From: Tetrahymena elliotti 4EA
Taxonomy: Eukaryota > Ciliophora > Oligohymenophorea > Hymenostomatida > Tetrahymenidae
DNA: 64,000 nucleotides
NCBI GenBank assembly: GCA_000231825.2
Contig: JH720296.1
Coordinates: 806,001 to 870,000 of the forward strand
Direction: 5' to 3'
The number at the start of each line of letters is the position of its first letter. Within the stretch, counting starts at the first letter, position 1. A program made the position numbers and the translations under genes. The notes beneath the pieces are model-generated. The model did no database searches and had not been told where the DNA came from. It was given only the letters and a program-made list of their open reading frames with translations. This document shows positions 42,216 to 53,500 of the stretch, piece after piece.

Positions 42216-43143
42216 TATTTCTCATATAAAAAGCATCATGTTGTTAGTTAGCTAGCTATATTTCATAATATCTAGCTAATTGATTGAAGAAAATGGCTAA
42301 AATATTTCAATAATAACTAGCTCTTTCTGTATATTTCATTCAAATTCTAACCAAAAATTACTTTATAACCTAATTATTATTATTTTTAAATCTAATTTAC
42401 CATTCAGTCTCATCTTGTATATTATTACTATATTTGTAAATCCTTTTATAAATCCCAAACTAAAAACTATCTGCTCAAAATCATCAAGATAAATTGTTAC
42501 ATATTTTTTAATTTTAAAAATAGATTTAATTATTTTTTGATTGAGAGAAATATAACTTTCAAAATTAATCAAATAAACCTATTTTATGTCATTTGAAATC
42601 CTATTTAATTTATTTAATTTGAAATAAAATTTATTTGATCAGATTAACAATTTGAAATTAATTTCAATTAAATAATTTTTTTAATTAAAATACTAGCTAA
42701 ATAAAGAAGAGGTTTAGATATAATTTAACATATTTTTAATAAATTATTTGTCTATTATTGTTAACAATCAATGTTAATATTTTATAAGATTTTCTAAAAC
42801 ATAATAAAAAATCATTTAGTGATATTTAGAACTATATTGACATCATAATGAATAATTTAAGAAACATAGAATATAAATTAAAAAGTTAAGAGTTAGCACA
42901 TTCTTTATTTTGATTATATTAATACAACATTATTAATATTGACTTTTACTTTTCTAAATAAATAAAAAATAAAAATGAGTAATAAGACTAAAAGTATTAG
43001 ATTATGATCTCTTATCAGCAAGGTATTTACAAAAATATGTTCTTAAAAATAACTGTGTAGAATTGATTATGAAAGATTTAAAATAAATTTAAAAGAAAGG
43101 GTAATTAATAGAATATTTCATAAATTTTTATCTAACAATACTA
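42216..43143. other. Convergent intergenic region
   Basis: Between two convergent genes. AT-rich; a short - strand frame at 42,363-42,572 has no supporting context. Nothing else is seen. Confidence 0.6.
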
Positions 43144-44338
43144 TCATAAAAAGGGCTTTATGATAAAAATGTAAGCTAGATATATAATAGCAATATATAT
43201 AATAATAGAGACACCTACATATAAAAATGATTACAATCTATTACTAGTTTTTTAACTTTTATTATTATCATTTTGTTAATATTATTGTTTCATCCTTTCA
43301 CGATATTCTAATAAATCATTATTTATTTATTCTTATGTTTTTTAAAGCTTTTAAATGTCTAAATCCTCATTTTTTATCTTAGAAATAAAAAACTTTTTCA
43401 CTGCTACCCCTGCCTATTATCTTAATTTTTCATTTGCTCTTATACTAATATTTATTTCTTCATTTTGCATATACAAATCTACATCTTCTTATGTTAACTA
43501 TTTTTACTCCTTCTTTAAAACATCTTAAATAATATTATTATCTCTCCTGTATCTTTCCATTTTTGTATAGAAAGTATCAAGAGTCATTAATGATATTTCT
43601 TTTTTATTCTATATATAATATTCTAGGTAAGACTCAAAAAGATGCAAACAGACTTTTGCGAGAGCGGCTTAATCACACCTTTTCATGATAAAAAAATTGA
43701 AATTAGATTATTTTAAATTTTAAACTTACTCTTGGTCGACTGCTTCGAAAATAACATAAGAATCACTATCCTCGTAAGGAGAAACCCTAATTTTTAAGGA
43801 AGCTATATAATTTACTACTATTGTATAAAAACTGATTTCAGCTTTACACCTTTTTGCCTATTTTTCAATCAATACCCATTTTAATATACTATAGCATCCA
43901 CTAATTATTTTGAAAAATTCAGAAGGGTTTAATCTTTATTAAATGCATTTGTAAATAAAAGTAGAGAAATCCATACTAACTGTTTAAGCAGATTAGTAAG
44001 CATCATTATTTTCATTTTATTTTGCTACCCTTTATTTAATTTAGCTCAATCTTTATTAAATATGATCTCTTGACAAATCCATACTTATTATTCTATTCAA
44101 TTCTTTCTCTTCTAAAAATAAACTAAAAATTTTATTAAATATTAAATATATCTTACTTATATGCTTCACACTTGCTGTTTAATGGAAATACTTCAATTTT
44201 GTTGGTGATGTAATTAATAAAATAAAGGTGTGAAATATTATCAAAGAATACATACATTTACCCTGTTTAGGTGTCTTAAATCTTCATAAAAACTAAATTA
44301 TTTAATAATATCATAAATTGTTATTAGATCTCCAACAT
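43144..44338 (-). CDS. Coiled-coil protein with C-terminal membrane anchor
   Basis: Starts MLEIQQQFMILLNNLV and ends …AYIFIIKPFL-TGA. Two introns with matching phase 2 join three exons. The N-terminal part looks globular (QTGQMYVFFDNISHLYFINY…, then SMDFSTFIYKC, GCYSILKWVLIEKQAKRC). The last ~100 residues are helical and charged (EDLDIQKLQKTQEQINNDLLEYRERM). A single hydrophobic helix sits right at the C-terminus (FLYVGVSIIIYIAIIYLAY). This is the layout of a tail-anchored protein facing the cytosol, as in SNAREs and similar proteins. No SNARE motif could be confirmed, and I do not recognise the family. Confidence 0.7.
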
Positions 44339-44822
44339 TTATTTTATTAAATATTTTTTAAAACCAATTTTAAATTAAATTAAATTCCTAAAAATAATTT
44401 TACATTATTTTATTTTATATACTGAAAGAACTTAATTATTAATAGAGCTTTTGGTTTTTTTTAATGTTCTATCTTAATTCTAAATAAGCAACCTTTGTCC
44501 TAAAGTTTATCTCCTGAAAAAAGGATGTTTAACTGAACCAATTACAGTAATTTAAAATATAATATAAATCAAAATGAAAAATAAATTTATCTACTTAAAT
44601 ATGATTAAATATTATAAATTTAAAAATAAACATACTGTATGAGAGACTTAAACTAATTTAAGAGTCTTCATTAAAAAAATATTTTGAAAAAGATTACATA
44701 AATTCCTTTAAATTTAAATAATCACCAAATTAAAGATTTATTGATGAATTATTCGTGTTTATTTATCTATTTAATTTATTCTACTTATTTAAGCTTAAAA
44801 AAATAAATTTATTTATAAAGTA
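44339..44822. other. Divergent promoter region
   Basis: Between the divergent tail-anchored-protein and MEMO genes. AT-rich, no recognised motif. Confidence 0.6.
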
Positions 44823-46213
44823 ATGTCTTAGTCAATAGAATAAAATCAAATGTCATAGCCTAGTTAGCAAGAAATCCAAGCTAATAATGTCCAGGAAGAA
44901 GCAAAGTAAGCTTCAGCTGTAGTTAATCAATAATAATAAAACTCAAATTAGAATAAGAATTAAGATTAGATTTTTTGCCCAAAATTAGATGTAAGAGAGC
45001 CTACATATCAAGGATTGTGGTACTCAAGTTAAGACTATGAGCTCAATATATAATTAAATGTTTGGTTAGATATGGCTAAATGCGATATAATAAATATAAA
45101 ATCAATTAAAGCAATAATAGCTCCGTAATTTCTTTTTCAATTTTGTTTTCCATATGTTTCAATTTTATTCATTTAAATAATAAAAGACATGCTGGATTTT
45201 CTTTCAGTGGTCCTACAGCTGCTTGGGCATATAGATATCTTAAATAAAACCCTCCTAATTAAAAGTTAACATACTCTTTTGATATTTAATGTTTAAAATA
45301 TTTATTAAAATAGATTAAGAGTGTTTGTATTAGGTCCATTTCATTACATTTTTATAAGGTCTTGCGCTTTGTCTGGTATGAAAACATATGAAACTCCTTT
45401 AGGAAATATAGAAATAGATCAAGAAAGTATTTTTTTAGATAAAAATTTTCAAAAAAAAAAACATTTAATGATTTAGCAATATAACAGCTTATGAAAGAAG
45501 GAAACTTCGAATTATCTGATAAAGATGCTGAAGAAGAAGAACACTCTATTGAAATGTAGCTTTGCTTTCTAATTAAAACCTTGGGACTTGAAAATATAAA
45601 ACTAGTACCTGTGATGGTAGGTTCTATAGACTCAACTCAGGAAGAAAAGTATGGAAAGATATTCAGCAAATACATAAACTAAGATAACACATTATTCGTT
45701 ATATCGACAGATTTTTGTCATTGGGGTTAAAAGTAATAAACTATTCTATTTTTTTAGCTCCTCTATGAAATTCTAATTAAAATAAATAGGTTTAAGTATA
45801 CCTATAGCACAAAAGAAGATTGTGAAATTTATGAATAAATAGAGAAATTAGATTAAAAAGGAATGGAACATATAGAAATGAATGATGTAGAGTAAATTGA
45901 AATTTTATTTTTATCACTGCTATTTAAATAATCTTAACTTTTTTACTATTTTAGTGCCTTTTAGTAGTACATTCGTGAAACTGAAAATAATATATGTGGT
46001 AGACACGCAATTGCCATTTTAATGAATGTAGTTTTACTAACATTATATTAATTTTTATTTTATATTTATTTATGAATTAAGGCAATAGCAAAAAGTAAGC
46101 TCAGTAGTTAGATAGATACTAAATTTATAAGATATTCACAATCTAGCTTGGTAAGAGATAAAAATGATTCATCTGTTTCATATGCAGCAGCTGTTTCAAT
46201 TATTACAGATTGA
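44823..46213 (+). CDS. MEMO1: MEMO family protein
   Basis: About seven exons. After a Gln-rich leader (~70 residues) the protein follows the MEMO/AMMECR-linked family closely: REPTYQGLWYSS, IIAPHAGFSFSGPTAAWAYRY, VFVLGPFHY, ALSGMKTYETPLG, EEEHSIEMQL, VPVMVGS, FVISTDFCHWG, NNICGRHAIAIL and DSSVSYAAAVSI near the end. The metal/active-site His, His and Cys of human MEMO1 are present (in PHAG, GPFHY and CGRH). MEMO is a copper-binding, oxidoreductase-like protein acting in ErbB2-linked motility in animals and conserved in most eukaryotes. In this organism its role is unknown. Splice phases I checked (e.g. CC|A at 45,124) restore the motif exactly. The poly-Gln leader is an extension over the usual ~300 residues. 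Confidence 0.92.
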
Positions 46214-46862
46214 TTTAGAAGTTTTTGGTTAAATAATAATGCTTTTTAAACATTTATTAAAATTTTGTATATCCATTAAATATTTAATAATAAATAAAAT
46301 ATTAACTAATTTTAAACATCTTTCTCATAAAGTAAATAAACAAGAACATAAAAAGGTGTAATTTTTAAAAATATTTAATATGATTTTCATTCCAAAAAAT
46401 TTTTCAATATTTAAAATGCAATAATCAAGAATCATATTGTAATATTAGTTTTAAATACCTATCTAATATATTATGAAGAAAATTTATTTGATTTTTCTAA
46501 TAATTAACTCAAAATAAATTTCTAAACAAATAAAATTGAATGTTTAAATAAAAAAATATTTTAAGATCAGTTTAATTAAAAAAATTATTAAATTTTATTT
46601 TGTTTTAAATTTCCAAAAGTTACAATTTCTTTTTGAATAATAATTACTGATTTTAAAATATTATTAGAAAGTATAATAGTAAATTTTAGAATTTCTGATA
46701 TGTATCAAATATAGGTTTATTAACAATTGAAAATCAATATATTTTCTAATTTTTTTTACGGTTGATATGCCTCTATTGATTGATTATTAAATTATTTACT
46801 TACAAATCTTTTCAGATTTAAATTTCAATTAAATTTAAAGGATAGTTAGGTCATTAAAATAA
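46214..46862. other. Intergenic region
   Basis: AT-rich sequence between two + strand genes. No feature is supported. Confidence 0.6.
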
Positions 46863-47774
46863 ATGGATAATAAATTTATTGATTTTTAAGATAACAAAGA
46901 GAGTCTTGATCATGTTAGAGAATAATTGAATAAATCTGAAAGTATTCTTTCAGAAGAATCTATTAGAGATATTATTAGAAAAGAAGTTATTTAAAGTGGA
47001 ATCAGCAATCAAGAATAGCGAAGAAATTAATCTAAAAATGACAATTAGAATATAAATTATGAAAATAAAAAAGTGTAATTTAGTGATAATGTAATGAAAT
47101 AATCAAATAAAACAAGATTAATGAAAGACTTACAAGAATTTGATGGTCATTAAATAAGAAATAGATCACAATTTAATGTACTGTTATTATTATAAATTTC
47201 TTTTTTCTATTTTCATTTATTTTGAATGTTTAGGATTTTAATAGCTAGTAATAGTAAATGAGCGAAGATTTGAGAAACACAGTTTTGTTTGAAGAGATAC
47301 CAAATTAGAAATAAAAAATTAAATAGTTTAATAATTCATTGTGGGATGAAATACTTCTTTTTTATGAAAAAAATGATTTAAATTCATGTTATTAAATAGT
47401 ATTGGATGAAGGTAGTTAATTATTTTTGCTTATATAAAAGGAAACTTATTTTTTATTTAATAGAGGATGATGTTTATTTGATAAAATTAATGATGCTAAC
47501 AGGTCCTTGTCTAAAATATTTAGATATTAATAATTCTAAGAGATTAATGTCTAGATTATGTATGATTCTTGATAGTAAATTTTTAGAAAAAATATATTTA
47601 GAGGTTTTTGAGCATTCATTATCAGAACGGATATTAGATAATTTAACTCCTATTGAGTAAAAAAAATTAACAAATGAAGTATACAAACTTTCAAGTAGCT
47701 CAAACCCTTAAGTAGGAGAATAGTCAGCTGATCTTTATATACGTTTATCATAAAAATTTTCATAGAATTATTGA
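46863..47774 (+). CDS. Unidentified helical protein
   Basis: Starts MDNKFIDFQDNKESLDHVRE and ends …SQKFSQNY-TGA. At least three exons; the introns at about 47,179-47,234 and 47,411-47,461 are short. The first ~130 residues are polar (Asn, Gln, Ser, Glu). The rest looks like a helical globular domain: NSLWDEILLFYEKNDLNSCY, DVYLIKLMMLTGPCLKYLD, MSRLCMILDSKFLEKIYLEV. There is no signal peptide or membrane segment. It vaguely recalls HEAT/TOG-like helical repeats, but nothing is specific, and I do not assign a function. Confidence 0.65.
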
Positions 47775-48599
47775 ATTTTAATATTAAAAGCTGTATCTAA
47801 AAATTGAGTAGCTAAGATTGTTTCACTAAAGAGCAATCTAATGATAGATATTAAATATTGGATGAATTCTTAACAAAAAAATTACAACGAGTTAAAAAAA
47901 CAAACCAATTTAAAACTATTTAATATCTTAAAAAAATAATTAAGAAGATAACAAAATCGTAAAATTATTTTATGATTTAAATAAAAAACCATTATAATCT
48001 TTGGTGGATTGAAATAAAATATTTATTAATAAATAGAATTTAATTCATTTAATCTTTTCTAAATTATTTGTTTGAAATCTAAAATTCTTCCAAATTTTTT
48101 TCAAAAATCTTAAATATTTGTCTATTTTGTAAATTAAACTTACTTTATTCATACATACATAATGATCTTCTTGCTAAATATTTATTGAATTTTTTGAAAA
48201 AGTCAGAATAAGTAATTACTCCAAATATTATTCGAATGTTATTCTTTGTAAATGTTGGAATAATTTTTTAATTTTGTTATTTTTTTTATCCTAATTTAAT
48301 TTATGAAAAAATAAAATTATGAGCTGTTAATTTTTAATTTAGAAACTTTTAAATAAAAATACAAATATCATGACTCATTCTTCATTATATAAATATCAAA
48401 TAATCTAAAAAAAATGAAGTGAAATGTTGAAATTATTATTTTAAATTACTTCTAAATTTGAAGAGATTTGGGAAAATTTTTTTTTATTTAATTTGACACA
48501 GATTAAAATAGGGATTATTTAGAATTTAAGACCATAAAGTTACTATAAACTAACATAATTAAATAAAATTTAAATTATATTTTTCTGATTTTGAAGAAA
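47775..48599. other. Convergent intergenic region
   Basis: Very AT-rich and rich in TGA; separates the convergent unknown (+) and PEX11 (-) genes. Nothing is supported. Confidence 0.6.
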
Positions 48600-50024
48600 T
48601 CATGCAAAGATTTTATTTTTAACTTTCTATATAGCATTAGTGTTTTCCTGATTTTATTAAATTTTTACTAATTTTTATTTTTCTGAGATATTTTTAAGAG
48701 TATTAATTATAGTCGCAAATAATCCAAATGATGCATAAGCTATATCTCCCATATGATCACTTCTATTTTTATTAAAGAGAAAGATTATGATTGTAAGGTG
48801 TCAAAAAAAAGTTACACTATATATATTCTAAGCCTTTTACAGAGCATAAAGAATTATAAAATTTTAACTAATATTTTAAATCTGTCCTCTCTATACTTAA
48901 TCCTTTAAGTGAGTAAATATTTACTCATGTAGAAATATTTTTCGTTTGGCTCAATAATTACAGTGCTTTTGCAAGCTGTTTTTTGTAAAACAGTTCTAAT
49001 TTTCCTAATATAAATTGTTTAAATTTTAATATAAAAAAGTATGATAATAAGTTTCTTACTATTTACGCTTTTAGCATTTATAAATGGATATAATTATTTT
49101 AATTATTATCTTTACAAAGCAGAATAAATCCTTCAAAAGCTTTATTGTTTTTGGACTATGAGTAATCAAATTACTTTTTAATTATCAAATAATTTTTTTA
49201 TTCAAAAAAAATATTTTCATTTAAAATGTTAAATCAAACATAAATGAATAAGATTTTTTCTTTAATTGAAAAGATTGAAAGAGAATAGGTGTTTAAAAAT
49301 TGAAATACCTAAATTTTCCTATTTTTGTAGCCCATAAAATATTATCTAGCAAATAATAAAAGAAATTAGTGATTCTGCACAGTATCAATGCCATTTTATA
49401 TAGAATAGGCTTTCTTTTTTCAAAAATCATTTATATCCTTTTGAATTCTAGTAGAAAATTAAACAGCTTGAATATCTTTCTTCCATTTTTGATGGAATGC
49501 TTAACGTTGTTTGCAACTTTTGAACTCTTTAGCTACCCTTCTCTGTTTAAAATAAAATTTCTTTAAAAATATGTTTTTTATATAATTCTTTCAATTCTAA
49601 ATTATTCATAAATCCTTATTGCTATTTATATTTAAATGACACTTTTACTAGAATATTTGTTAATTACAAGTATTGTTTTTGAATATTTTCAATATTACTG
49701 TGCTGATAGCATGCATGAGTTAAATCAGAAGAGTATTAAATTATTTAACATATTTTATCTCTCCCCTTAGAAGTTTTCATTACTTTAGATACTTACGACA
49801 TCTTAAATTATATTTTTTTAACTAATTCTAATTTATTCCTAATTCATAATACAAATTACTTTAGTAGCCATAATTTTAATCTGTTGAATAGGCACCTTCA
49901 AATTCTAGTTAATTTTCTTGGTCAAATCAGCAAATGATAATCCCTTTTTTTTGCCTATTAAGTTTTTGTTTGCGCAGCTTTAGAAAAGCGGGGATGGGTT
50001 GTTATTGCTATTGCTATAATCCAT
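48600..50024 (-). CDS. PEX11: Peroxisomal membrane elongation factor PEX11 family
   Basis: Starts MDYSNSNNNPSPLFQSC and ends …QKVKNKIFA-TGA. The motifs match PEX11: KGRDKICQIIQYSSD (N-terminal GRDK…QY motif), then GRKIFKLFNFLLEFKRI, then LILCRITNFFYYLLDNILWATKIGKF, the hydrophobic signature around LLDN-x-LW, and a C-terminal membrane-like segment HMGDIAYASFGLFATIINTL. PEX11 sits in the peroxisome membrane and drives elongation and division, so this gene implies peroxisomes. A ~60-residue N-terminal extension precedes the usual start; a phase-0 intron separates it, and MSQVSKVMKTSKGRDK could be an alternative start. The exons between about 49,320 and 48,830 are not resolved. Confidence 0.8.
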
Positions 50025-50500
50025 TTTTAATTTAATCCGTCTATGCTTTGAATAAAAAAACAAAATTGAATTGGTTAATTAACTCACAATATTTTTTATA
50101 AAGATTAAATTGATGATCTTTTACAAAACCTAAACAATACTAAAGTATTTATCAAAAATTTCTTAATTCTAAAAAGAATTAGAATCAACACATTAAATTA
50201 AAATAGCATAAGAATTATGATAATATAACAATAATTTTGCACTGCCAGATATTACGCACACACGAAATCAGAACATATATCTTTAAATATAAATTATTAA
50301 ACTAAATACAATTAACACTAAGAGCTTATTTTTTCAATAAGAATTAACAAATTCAAATAAAAAAATATTAAAACATTTTCTATTTCATGATACTTTTTTA
50401 ACATTGACAACTTGTGAAACTCTGAAAAAAAAATCTTCACTTTTTTGTGAAGATTATTAGACTATTTTTATTAAAGAATTAAAAATAAAATTTAAAAATA
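50025..50500. other. Intergenic region
   Basis: Between the PEX11 promoter and the 3' end of the phosphodiesterase gene. It contains a perfect hairpin-like pair near 50,431-50,458 (AATCTTCAC…GTGAAGATT around TTTTTT), possibly a transcript-end structure. No gene. Confidence 0.5.
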
Positions 50501-53500
50501 TCAAAATTATTTTAAAAAATAAATTGGAAAATTAAAAAAGAAACCTTTGCTAAAGTTTTTCGTTTTTAGTTGGGCCAAAGAGAATTTTGTTTAAGGTAAT
50601 TGCACACTACTTTTATCTTAATTCTAAAGAGTATTTAGATACATGCTAATTTAATAAGAGTAATTAGCATATGCTTAGTTATTTATAGGGAAGAACTCTT
50701 ATTGAGAAGATATATTGGAGTGAAGTGGAGAAAATGGAGGCTGTAGCTAATTATCAGGTTGATATTTATTATTTTATGCTAACATACGAGAAGACTAATG
50801 AGCTTAGTTATTACTATTCAAAGAATGAGAGCTGACAAAATATTTATTCTCAGATTAATATGTATTTTGTTACATGCTTGGAGATACAATAGATAATTTT
50901 AATTAGTGTTCTTAATGGGATGGTTCCTTTTTCTTTGAGATATTGTTTTCATGTAATGCTTTCTAAATTTGAATTGGCTTTATTTAAGGCTTTTAAACAT
51001 TCTTTGTAGTAGCACTTCCTTAATTTAAAATAACCTCAGTAATCAATCCCTCTTATTATCTTGCTGATTATTTTTAACCAATTTATTGATTTTAATCAAC
51101 ACCATCATTATTTTCATTATCAATATAATCTTAATTTTCTTAGTCTTAATTACTGATCCTGTTAGTAGCTAAAAGACTTGTATTTTAAGAAGATGACTAT
51201 GCTTACTTATTTAAATGTTCAGTTTATTCTTGGATATTAGATGTATTTCTTTAGCTCTCAGGCTCATCTTTTTTAAAACTGTTTTCGAACTTATCTTGCT
51301 TTTCTTATTCTTCATCTCCCTACTAAAAAGAAGTATTTAAATGTTCATCTGTAGATAGTAGTTTATTTTAATTTTCTTCTGTTTATTTTTAGTTGGATCC
51401 TTCATTGTTTTAGGTTTTATTTTAATGATTTTTTACTTTAAACCTTTTACTTTTAAATAAACTTTTTTTCTATTCATATTTCCCTTTAAAGAATTTTTCA
51501 TACATTTCTTAATAATCTAAGAATCCTGACTACAAGCAACCATCTAATCCTTAGAGCCATGACTATTTTCTAGATTCCCATTATTCATTTTTATCTTAGA
51601 GATAGTAATAATTTCCATTTAAATTATTAGACTACAAATCTTGTATTTCTTTAGACAAGTTATACTTTCTAAATTTTATAAAATGTTATTAAATATTTAT
51701 TATTCATCAATAAAAATTATAAAATTCACCAACCAATAAGATAAAATTTGTTAAGTAAAATTAGTAATTTAGTACATTTATGCTGATATCTTCACTGGCT
51801 GCAAAACTTTTTTTCTAGAATCGTTTATTCTACTTAAATTATCTTAATTTATTTATGGAAGTCTTACACTTGCATTTGCTGATGAATCATTTAACTATCC
51901 TGTAGAAGCTCTTTGTTAATTTATAGGATTTATTTTACCTCTTACTTAATACCCTTACAGTGCTTTTTAAAGCTTGATTATTTCCATTTATTTATAATAA
52001 AATTGATTCAAATAGCTATTTGAATTTTTCATTGTATCGCTTTTTTTCAAATTAGATAAACTGCTATGTCGTGGTGGGTGCTAATCAAATCTTTCATTTG
52101 TACCACTCAGAATATTATCCATCTAACTTGGTGAGCTGAGTAATGTATCAATTACTTTTTTTGTTTTATCAATTGAGAGATAAGTAAAATAACTAAAAAA
52201 TTGTTAAGAAATTGAATATTTTAGTATTAGTTTTGTATAAAAGAAGAATGAAGAAATAATAAATAAATAAAAAGTTGAATAATTTGTTTATATAATTCTA
52301 AGTTTATTTAACAATAATAACAAATGCCATAAAATAAAAAGATAATAAATACATTAATAATATTCATTACTATGATGAGTTTTTGAAATATAAATTAAAT
52401 ATAATTTACAGAAAAATATTTTATATTTTTTTTTGTATAAGAGGAAAATGATGATCAATTAAATGAAACCAAAGCCAATTAATTTTATTGTTAGTTAGTA
52501 TAAGATAAATATTTAAAGGTAGTTGAAAAAACTTATATCTTTTTAGCCTTAAGTTTCATAAAAGTTTTGATTATTATAATTGATTTATTTGCAGCTTTAT
52601 TCTTTCTATTTATTTTTTATTTTAAAAAATATTTAGTTAAGAAATTATTTTAATTCAAATAATATACCTAAATCCTAATCATAAAAAGGAATGAGTTCAT
52701 TCCATTTTTGCTTATTTGAATCTATTTATTGCATATAGTTTTTTAATTCTGGTAGAAAATTGCATATTACTTCATATAGAGGTTTCACTATAAAATCTAT
52801 AAAACCAACTTAGCTTTTTGCTGTATTTGTTGTATATCTATCGCATAAGTAGGTTATTTAGAGACCTTAATTTCTTTCCTGGTCTCCTTGACTCCAAAAT
52901 TCAGACAAGACTCTATGAGCCCATTGCGAATAAACATTCCATGTCTTCACTGGGTTAGAAACATCACATGCATGAATAATAGTATCAATGCACATTTATT
53001 TATCTTTCCCTTTAATGTCATAATCATCTAAAAATTAATTATTTTAAATTTTTTTGTATTTTTTGCAAATTTCAAATTAATTTTTTACCTGTTCCCAGTC
53101 TACTTTTTAATTTGGCTATATCTGAAAAGTGCTTTGCCATATCTGTGCTTAAGATGATAGAAATAACCATTTCCCTAAACGCTCTGAATTACTCCTTAGT
53201 GAAATTGGTTGTAATATCCAAATTTGGATCATTAAGCAATTAAAATGTTTTGCTGGCATGATGATTTTCCAACACAGATTAATCTTTTTATTCATTATTA
53301 TTATTATTATTATTATTATTAAAATCTAAATTTAATGAATAGAATTACCATTATATGTTAAAGCTATTTCATGAGAAGTATTTATTATAAATGCGTTATT
53401 TACACCTCTGTTTTAAAATAAAAATATTTAATAGACCTTGATAGGTATAAATGTAAATCCTGTAAAAGGTATAAATCTGTTGTAGGAATAAAATATTTCA

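Noticed and set aside
42363..42572. 69-codon - strand frame
   Set aside because: Lies in the 3' flank of the clathrin-box gene and is no longer than chance frames in this DNA.
47406..47686. Two opposite small frames
   Set aside because: One is an internal piece of the + strand unknown gene including an intron; the other is its antisense shadow.
50560..51000. Possible + strand transposase-like coding (e.g. MEAVANYQVDIYYFML…)
   Set aside because: The - strand frame is continuous through this stretch to the PDE stop at 50,501 and has normal residue use; the + frames are broken by TGA.
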